NCBI GenBank assembly: GCA_005880345.1
Contig: VBGE01000033.1
Location: 1 to 12,159, forward strand
Direction: 5' to 3'
Length of the DNA: 12,159 nucleotides
DNA from: Chloroflexota bacterium
GTDB lineage: Bacteria; Chloroflexota; Dormibacteria; Dormibacterales; Dormibacteraceae
Program-made: the position numbers and the translations under genes
Notes under the pieces: generated by a model
Seen by the model: only the letters and a program-made list of their open reading frames with translations
The model's database searches: none
What the model was told of the DNA's origin: nothing
In this document: piece by piece, positions 7,058 through 12,159 of the stretch
Numbering within the stretch: position 1 is the first letter of the stretch
Layout: each line of letters begins with the position of its first letter

Positions 7058-8716
7058 GTGGAAGGCCATTGGAACCTGTACGGCTTCCCCGTCGCTGTCC
7101 TCGTGTATGACGATGCAGGCAATGTGATAGACGCCAACGATGCCGCGTGCGGGTTGCTTGGCGCCGATCGAAGAGACGTTGTCGGCTCGAGCGCGGAGCA
7201 GTCTGACTGGCTCGTGGTGGACTCGGGCGATGGACCCGTCACCGTCCGTCCTGTGATTGTCGCCCTCAGGACGGGGCAGCCTGTCCGCGCTGTCCTGCTG
7301 AGAGTGCGGCGCCCCGACGGGACCGATGTCTGGCTGCAGGTTGATGCGGTCCCCGAGGGCTCGCGCGTCGTGGCCGGCCTGACCGACGTGACGTACCTGA
7401 TCGCGCGCAGCAGGATAACGTCGCGCTCGGCGGGCGACCACATCGTGGACGAGGTGACCGATAGCCTGGCGTACGCGCGCCTCGAGCCCAGGGCCGTCCT
7501 CGACACCGTGACGCATGCGCTTGCGCGCCTCCGGCCCGGCATCTGGGTCGCTTCGCTCATGGGCAAGGACCCCTCGGACATGCAGATCGTGGCCACCAAT
7601 GAGGATGCCGGCTACGCCTCCGAATACGTCAAGGCCATGAAGGTCTCGGGCAACCTGAAATCGACGCCGATATCTTCGCGGGTCATCGAATCCGGCGAGC
7701 CGCTGCTGATTCCCAACATCACGGTCGAGGAGCTCAAGGACTACATGAACGACGAGGTGCGCGCGTATCTGGGCGCGCACCCATGGATGTCGGCGGCTTC
7801 GCACCTCGGCATCGTGGTGGTGCCGATGCGCGCCCGGGGCGCGATCATCGGCACGCTCGGGCTTTTCGAGCGCCGTACGTCCAATCCCCTGACGACCAAA
7901 GACACGCTGTGGGTCCAGGCCATCGCGGACCGCACCGCGCTGGCGGTCGAGAACGCGCAGCTGTACGAAGATGCGGTGAAGCGACTCGACCGCCTGGCCG
8001 CCCTGCAGGGCGTGAGCCTGGCAGTGAGCGCGAGCCCCGACCTGCGGCTGACCCTCAAGGTGATCCTCGACCATGTGACCGCTCAGCTCAAGGTGGATGC
8101 TGCGGACGTGATGCTGCTGGACGAGACGGACAACACGCTGAGCCTGGCGGCCAGCACCGGTTTTCTCGCCACCGCCGTGCCGGACTACCGGCTGCCCGCG
8201 GATGAAGGCATGCCGGGCCAATCGCTGATGAGCCGGCGGATCGAGACCGTGACCGCGCTCAGCGCCTTTACCCAGTTCCGGCGCCGCTCGCTCTTCGCAC
8301 GAGAAGGCTTCAAGGCCTACGGCGCCGTGCCCCTGAGCAGCCGGGGCAGGCTTCTCGGTGCGTTGGAGGTGTTCCAGCGGTCGCCGCTCAACCCAGACCA
8401 GGAGTGGCTCTCGTTCCTCGACGCCCTGGGCAGCGTGGCGGCGGTGGCCATCGACAGCGCCACCATGCAGGAGCGCCTGCGTCAGGGGCGCTTCGGAGCC
8501 CAACCGAGGCCGACTCGGGCCGCCCCGGACATCAGCCGCCTGGAGCGGGAGATCATGCGCCTCGTCGTCGAGGGCAAGACCAACCGCGAGGTCGCCGCCG
8601 AGGTGCACCTGAGCCAGAACACCGTCAAGTTCCACATGCGCCAGATCCTCCAGAAGTCCGGCGCCTCCAATCGGACCGACCTGGCCCATCAAGCCGCCAA
8701 AGAAGGCTGGCTTTAA
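7058..8716 (+). CDS. PAS-GAF-GAF-LuxR transcriptional regulator
   Basis: This is a 552-residue cytoplasmic regulator with no receiver and no membrane segment. Counting from the TTG at 7049, a PAS-like domain (about 8-115, FPVAVLVYDDAGNVIDAN) is followed by a first GAF domain (about 145-305, with IGTLGLFERR and ADRTALAVENAQLYEDA). A second GAF domain covers about 315-472 (LLGALEVFQRS, SVAAVAID), and a LuxR/FixJ-type helix-turn-helix covers about 497-550 (EIMRLVVEGKTNREVAAEVHL, then LSQNTVKFHMRQILQKSGASNRTDL). It probably senses a small molecule or redox signal directly through PAS or GAF and binds DNA without a phosphorelay. GTG 7058 is preferred because CATAAT sits 8 bases upstream, while TTG 7049 lies inside that hexamer. 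A palindrome just downstream could be a target site. Confidence 0.88.
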   Translation: MEGHWNLYGFPVAVLVYDDAGNVIDANDAACGLLGADRRDVVGSSAEQSDWLVVDSGDGPVTVRPVIVALRTGQPVRAVLLRVRRPDGTDVWLQVDAVPEGSRVVAGLTDVTYLIARSRITSRSAGDHIVDEVTDSLAYARLEPRAVLDTVTHALARLRPGIWVASLMGKDPSDMQIVATNEDAGYASEYVKAMKVSGNLKSTPISSRVIESGEPLLIPNITVEELKDYMNDEVRAYLGAHPWMSAASHLGIVVVPMRARGAIIGTLGLFERRTSNPLTTKDTLWVQAIADRTALAVENAQLYEDAVKRLDRLAALQGVSLAVSASPDLRLTLKVILDHVTAQLKVDAADVMLLDETDNTLSLAASTGFLATAVPDYRLPADEGMPGQSLMSRRIETVTALSAFTQFRRRSLFAREGFKAYGAVPLSSRGRLLGALEVFQRSPLNPDQEWLSFLDALGSVAAVAIDSATMQERLRQGRFGAQPRPTRAAPDISRLEREIMRLVVEGKTNREVAAEVHLSQNTVKFHMRQILQKSGASNRTDLAHQAAKEGWL

Positions 8717-8725
8717 TCAATTGGA

Positions 8726-8755
8726 TTAACAAAACTACCCACCTGGGTAGTTAAT
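8726..8755 (+). promoter_or_regulatory. Candidate promoter with a perfect palindrome in its spacer (operator)
   Basis: AACTACCCA (8733-8741) and TGGGTAGTT (8744-8752) are perfect 9-base inverted arms separated by CC. They lie almost exactly between TTAACA (8726-8731, 5/6 match to the -35 consensus) and GTTAAT (8750-8755, 4/6 match to -10), which are 18 bases apart. The TACCCA/TGGGTA half-sites recall the TACYYMT heptamers bound by NarL-type LuxR regulators, but the spacing differs. I infer an operator controlling the downstream kinase operon, possibly bound by the adjacent LuxR-type regulator. The palindrome could instead form an RNA hairpin ending the regulator transcript, but no T run follows it. 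Confidence 0.5.
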
Positions 8756-8769
8756 TGGCCCTTCGGAGC

Positions 8770-8802
8770 GTGAGCCGGTAAGCAATTGGTTCTTAGGCTC
8801 AC
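8770..8802 (+). promoter_or_regulatory. Stem-loop in the probable 5' leader of the kinase operon
   Basis: GTGAGCC (8770-8776) pairs with GGCTCAC (8796-8802). Inside, after a GG bulge, TAAG (8779-8782) pairs with CTTA (8792-8795), leaving CAATTGGTT as the loop. No T tract follows, so it is a poor intrinsic terminator. It ends 4 bases before the ribosome binding site AAGGAAGG (8807-8814) of the small membrane gene. It could shape translation, stabilise the leader or be a second protein-binding site. Confidence 0.45.
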
Positions 8803-8823
8803 TTCAAAGGAAGGGCGGGTCAA

Positions 8824-8985
8824 GTGGAGCTTGTCGCCAGTCGGGTGGTTGAGTCACGCGCTGCCCTGGAATCGGACGGGGCGGGCCACTGCTTCGCGGC
8901 CTGGGCCGTGCTCCTGACCACCTTGGGCATGATGCTGTTGCCCGGCGCCATTGCACTGTTCGTGCTGCTGGGGCTTCTGGGATGA
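8824..8985 (+). CDS. Small single-pass membrane protein (53 aa), translationally coupled to the kinase
   Basis: GTG at 8824 is preceded by AAGGAAGG (8807-8814) with 9-base spacing and opens 53 codons ending in TGA at 8983-8985. Residues 1-22 are polar (ELVASRVVESRAALESDGAG). Residues 23-52 form one long hydrophobic stretch with FAAWAVLLTTLGMMLLPGA and then LFVLLGLLG, so it is predicted to cross the membrane once with almost no tail. The stop overlaps the ATG of the Ser/Thr kinase fusion by 4 bases (ATGA at 8982-8985), the usual form of translational coupling. I recognise no family. A role as membrane partner or regulator of the cytoplasmic kinase fusion is inference. It is short enough to be missed by gene callers with a length cut-off. 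Confidence 0.68.
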   Translation: MELVASRVVESRAALESDGAGHCFAAWAVLLTTLGMMLLPGAIALFVLLGLLG

Positions 8986-10820
8986 ACGTCCGCGAAGGCG
9001 TCACCCTGGGTCCTTACCGGGTGATGGAGCGCATCGGCCGCGGCGGCATGGCCGCCGTCTACCGGGCCTATCACCCCGGGCTCGACCGCTACGTGGCGAT
9101 CAAGGTCCTGCCTGACTTCTTCGCCGACGACCCAAGCTATCAGGAACGCTTCCAGCAAGAGGCGCGGTCGGTGGCGCGGCTCAAGCACCCGAACATCCTC
9201 GAGGTGTTCGACTTCGGCTATGAGGACGGCAACGCCTACCTGGTCCTCGAGCTGATCGAAGGTGGCACGCTAGGCGATCGCATCGGCAAGCCGATGGAGC
9301 TCCGCGAGGTGATCCAGCTTCTCGAGCCGATCGCAAGTGCGCTCGATCACGCGCACGCGCATGGCATCTTGCACCGCGACATCAAGCCATCCAACATCCT
9401 GCTGCAAAAGGACGGGACGCCTGTCCTGGCCGACTTCGGCCTCGCCAAGATGGCCGGCTCCATGCGCAGGCTGACCGGGTCGGGCACGGTGATGGGCACG
9501 CCGGAGTACATGTCGCCAGAGCAGGCGGCGGACGACCCGGTCGGGCCCTCCTCGGACCGGTACTCGCTGGCGGTGGTCGCCTACGAGCTGCTGACCGGAA
9601 GGGTCCCGTTCCAGGCGGACACGCCCGCCGCGGTCCTGCTCGCCCAGGTGACCAAGGCAATGCCGGCGACCCGCGAGCTCCGCGGCGAGCTGTCGGCTCA
9701 CATCGAGGACGCCCTGCGGCGCGGCCTGGCCAAGATCCCCGAGGACCGATATGACTCTGCGGCAGCGTTTGTGGCGGCCCTCAAGCCTGCTGCCTGGCCC
9801 AGCCGGAACAGAGACGAGTCGAGCATGCCGGTGACCCAGCGGCTGGCCCGCCCCGAGCGGGTCCCTGTCGTGCTGGTCGTCGACGACGGTGCGGCCAACC
9901 GGGAGCTGATCGAAGCCTGCCTCGCCGGGGTCGAGTGCCAGGTGCGCACCGCGGCCGACGGGCCTTCGGCACTGCAGGCGATTCAGACCTCACTGCCCGA
10001 CCTGGTCCTGCTCGACGTGCAGATGCCCCGCATGGACGGCTACGAGGTGTGCCGGCGGATCAAGTCGCAAGCCGCTTCTCGGCTCCTGCCGGTTGTGATG
10101 ATCACCTCCCTGGATCGGACCGCCGACCGCGTGCAGGCGCTCGAGGCCGGCGCCGACGACTACATGACCAAGCCGGTCGATCGGGTCGAGCTCGTCGCTC
10201 GCGTCCTCTCGGCACTTCGTCTGAAGAGCGTTTACGACTCGCTGGACAGCGCCGAGCAGGTCATCTTCGCGCTGGCAGCGGCAGTCGAGGCCAAGGACCC
10301 ATACACGGAGGCGCACACCCAGAGGGTGGCCGACGCGGCGCGGCGGATCGGGCGCCGCATGGGCCTGCCCGAATGTGACCTCGACTCGCTTTATCGCGGC
10401 GGCTTGATCCATGACATCGGCAAGATCGGCGTGCCGGACGCGATCCTGCTGAAGCCCGGCCCGCTGGACTCGGAAGAGACGATGGCCATGCACCTGCACC
10501 CGATCATCGGCGAGAACATCGTCGCCCCTCTGCGCTCGGGCGCCGGCCTCCTGCCGATCATCCGCCATCACCACGAGAACTTCGACGGCTCCGGGTATCC
10601 CGACCGTCTCGCCGGCGCGAGCATCCCGAGACTCGCGCGCATCGTCTCCGTGTGCGATGCGTACGACGCGCTGGTCAACGACCGGCCCTATCGCCAGCGC
10701 AAGTCACAGGACGAGGCGCTGGCCATCCTTCGCGGGGGCGCGAAGCGGCAGTGGGACCCCGAGGTGGTCGAGCTCTTCATAGGTGAGGTGCCGGTTCTGA
10801 CCAGCCTGGGCGCCGCCTGA
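8982..10820 (+). CDS. Ser/Thr protein kinase - receiver - HD-GYP phosphodiesterase fusion
   Basis: This is a 612-residue soluble protein with three signalling domains. The Hanks-type kinase (about 10-268) has the glycine loop GRGGMAAVY (19-27), Lys41 in VAIK, Glu60, HRDIKPSN (131-138), DFG (151-153), MSPE (177-180) and an Asp192 motif, so it should be active. After a linker (about 270-293) the receiver (about 295-410) has acidic Asp301-302, phosphoacceptor Asp345, Thr375 and Lys397. The HD-GYP domain (about 425-603) keeps His445, HD 477-478, His506, HHE (530-532), GSGYP (536-540) and CDAYDAL (558-564), so cyclic-di-GMP hydrolysis is expected. Receiver plus HD-GYP alone is the RpfG arrangement; the kinase added in front is unusual. 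There is no membrane segment. It is translated by overlap with the small membrane gene upstream, and a membrane histidine kinase gene follows 10 bases downstream. Confidence 0.92.
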   Translation: MNVREGVTLGPYRVMERIGRGGMAAVYRAYHPGLDRYVAIKVLPDFFADDPSYQERFQQEARSVARLKHPNILEVFDFGYEDGNAYLVLELIEGGTLGDRIGKPMELREVIQLLEPIASALDHAHAHGILHRDIKPSNILLQKDGTPVLADFGLAKMAGSMRRLTGSGTVMGTPEYMSPEQAADDPVGPSSDRYSLAVVAYELLTGRVPFQADTPAAVLLAQVTKAMPATRELRGELSAHIEDALRRGLAKIPEDRYDSAAAFVAALKPAAWPSRNRDESSMPVTQRLARPERVPVVLVVDDGAANRELIEACLAGVECQVRTAADGPSALQAIQTSLPDLVLLDVQMPRMDGYEVCRRIKSQAASRLLPVVMITSLDRTADRVQALEAGADDYMTKPVDRVELVARVLSALRLKSVYDSLDSAEQVIFALAAAVEAKDPYTEAHTQRVADAARRIGRRMGLPECDLDSLYRGGLIHDIGKIGVPDAILLKPGPLDSEETMAMHLHPIIGENIVAPLRSGAGLLPIIRHHHENFDGSGYPDRLAGASIPRLARIVSVCDAYDALVNDRPYRQRKSQDEALAILRGGAKRQWDPEVVELFIGEVPVLTSLGAA

Positions 10821-10830
10821 AGGTGACGGC

Positions 10831-12159
10831 GTGAAAGAGCTCGTGCCCTACCTCCAGGATGCGGTCGCGATCGCGTTCGTCGTCCTCGGCGTCGTCACCG
10901 CGATCACCTGGCTGGGCCGCAGGGATCGATCGCTCGTTTTTCTCGCGCTGGCGATCGTCCTGCTCTCGGCCGTCTCCGGCCTCGGGCGACTGCAGTCGCA
11001 CCTTCCTTTCATGATCCCGCTCCTGAGCGCGCTCGAGCTCATCGGATTTGTCGGTTCGGCCTACGCGCTGCTTCTGTACCGTGACTCGCTCATCCCCCTC
11101 CCTCGCCGCTGGCATGTCGCCGCGATCGGATCGTTGGCGGCTGCCAGCGGTTTTCTAGTCTCCGCCGTGGCCTTCGCCGCTTCGCGGACAGTCCTGATTG
11201 TCACCCTCATTCTCTTTATCGCCGTCTGGTCGGCCTGCGTGGGAGAACCGATCATCCGCTTCTGGATCGCGGCCCGGACCCTGCCAGCAGTGCAGGCCTG
11301 GCGGCTGCGCTCCTTGAGCCTGGGCTTCGGCGGTCTCGTCGCCATCCTGCTGTTCGCGATCGCGGTCGGGTCGTTCTCGCGACAGCCGATTGTCCAGGTC
11401 TTGTTCGAGCTGTTCGCGCTGGCGATCGTTCCCCTGCTGTATGCGAGCTTCTCGCCCCCGTCATGGCTCCGCCGCCAGTGGCGCGCGGGCGAGGAGGAAG
11501 GACTGCGGGCTTTCATGGAGGATCTCCTCGTTAGCGAGAATCGCGATGCCCTCGCTTCGCGGGCGCTGGAGCTCGCAGTGCGACTCGTGGGTGGCGGCTC
11601 GGCGGCGTTGTTCAACGCGCAAGGCACGGCGAGCTCAACCCGGGGCCTCGAACCGGCAGAAGTAGGCGAGCTCAGTCGAAACCTACCGTCGCTGCTCTCC
11701 GGTGTTAGCCGGATCACGCTCGCGGGCGACGAGAAGTCCGTGATGATGCTGCCGATCGCGGGCCTCAGCGAAACGGCCAGGCTGGTGGTCGTCGCCGGTC
11801 CATTCACGCCCGGGTTTGGCAGCGACGAGATGACCCGCACGCAGCAGCTCATGAGCGCTTTCGTCACCGCGCTCGACCGGCGTCACCTGATCACGCAGCT
11901 CGAGCAGAGCAATGAGGCTCTGAAGGAAGCCAACCGGCACAAGAGCGTGTTCCTCGCCAACATGAGCCACGAGCTCCGCACGCCCTTGAATGCGATCATC
12001 GGGTTCTCCGAGCTGCTCAGCGACTCGCGTGACGGTCAATTCGACGAGGCCACGCGCAAACGCTTCCTGGGCCAGATCGTGACCAGCGGCAAGCACCTGC
12101 TCGGCTTGATCAACGACATCCTCGACCTGTCCAAGGTCGAGGCCGGCCAGATGGAGCTG
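10831..12159 (+). CDS. Seven-helix membrane sensor histidine kinase (3' truncated by window edge)
   Basis: GTG at 10831 lies 10 bases after the previous stop, with AAGGTG (10820-10825) as ribosome binding site. All 443 codons to the window end are open. The N-terminus has seven hydrophobic helices, at about residues 10-28, 34-50, 57-80, 91-115, 118-140, 160-182 and 188-210. A divergent GAF-like region follows (about 225-350, with [20 protein letters not shown]), then a coiled-coil linker (about 350-372, [19 protein letters not shown]) and HisKA with [23 protein letters not shown]. The phosphoacceptor is His380, and [21 protein letters not shown] follows. The ATPase domain and any receiver lie outside the window. 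HisKA of this type ([19 protein letters not shown]) is common in hybrid kinases. Its place in the operon suggests it may phosphorylate the receiver of the upstream fusion, which is inference. Confidence 0.9.
   Translation, partial: MKELVPYLQDAVAIAFVVLGVVTAITWLGRRDRSLVFLALAIVLLSAVSGLGRLQSHLPFMIPLLSALELIGFVGSAYALLLYRDSLIPLPRRWHVAAIGSLAAASGFLVSAVAFAASRTVLIVTLILFIAVWSACVGEPIIRFWIAARTLPAVQAWRLRSLSLGFGGLVAILLFAIAVGSFSRQPIVQVLFELFALAIVPLLYASFSPPSWLRRQWRAGEEEGLRAFMEDLLVSENRDALASRALELAVRLVGGGSAALFNAQGTASSTRGLEPAEVGELSRNLPSLLSGVSRITLAGDEKSVMMLPIAGLSETARLVVVAGPFTPGFGSDEMTRTQQLMSAFVTALDRRHLITQLEQSNEALKEANRHKSVFLANMSHELRTPLNAIIGFSELLSDSRDGQFDEATRKRFLGQIVTSGKHLLGLINDILDLSKVEAGQMEL

Noticed and set aside
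7031..8692. Long minus-strand open frame (553 codons) opposite the LuxR-type regulator
   Set aside because: It is an antisense shadow typical of high-GC coding DNA, with His/Arg/Asp/Gly-rich composition and no domains. The plus strand holds clear PAS, GAF and LuxR motifs.
8733..8752. Palindrome as a canonical NarL 7-2-7 site
   Set aside because: The half-sites TACCCA/TGGGTA are similar, but they are separated by only 2 bases as 6-2-6, and no nitrate-related genes are present. I keep it only as an unassigned operator.

Overview
The window is high-GC DNA (I judge the mid-60s percent GC; not computed) with tightly packed bacterial genes, several GTG starts, few strong Shine-Dalgarno sites and many signalling proteins. 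The gene mix (MmgE/PrpD protein, YciE/F-type ferritin-like protein, PAS-GAF-GAF-LuxR regulator, a fused Ser/Thr kinase) suggests a soil or sediment bacterium of the Chloroflexota/Dormibacterota type, or another high-GC lineage such as Actinomycetota. The taxon is inference only. I see no tRNA, rRNA, CRISPR array, transposase or phage gene.

Layout. Positions 1-83 hold the last 26 codons of an unidentified gene, facing a DUF2461 gene across a compound palindrome (91-130) that looks like a terminator or dispersed repeat. On the minus strand a MmgE/PrpD-family gene (2206-776) is followed 10 bases later by the DUF2461/TIGR02453 gene (765-136), a likely two-gene operon. An AI-2E-family transporter gene (2243-3301) diverges from it. 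Next comes a YciE/YciF-like ferritin-fold gene (3373-3744) with a strong ribosome binding site and a shortened C-terminus. A 12-bp hairpin (3754-3781) separates it from the convergent block.

The minus-strand block 7015-3801 is a two-component cassette followed by a secreted protein. Its response regulator carries an extra N-terminal domain. Its partner histidine kinase is broken: the two halves lie in different frames, and roughly 16-20 residues between the phosphoacceptor helices and the ATPase domain are missing. A secreted beta-propeller (lactonase-type) gene follows. Because no stop interrupts the wrong frame after the break, the front half of the kinase reads straight into the beta-propeller gene, giving a misleading 753-codon open frame.

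Diverging from that block is a PAS-GAF-GAF-LuxR regulator gene (7058-8716). Downstream lie a perfect palindrome inside a candidate promoter spacer, a second hairpin, and a signalling operon. The operon holds a 53-residue membrane miniprotein (8824-8985), overlapping by 4 bases a 612-residue protein that joins a Ser/Thr kinase, a receiver domain and an HD-GYP phosphodiesterase (8982-10820). A seven-helix membrane histidine kinase (10831 to the window end) completes it. This operon (8717-12159) is the most original part of the window. The membrane histidine kinase could phosphorylate the receiver, linking histidine-aspartate signalling, Ser/Thr phosphorylation and cyclic-di-GMP breakdown, with the miniprotein as a possible membrane anchor or regulator. 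That wiring is inference from gene order and domains.
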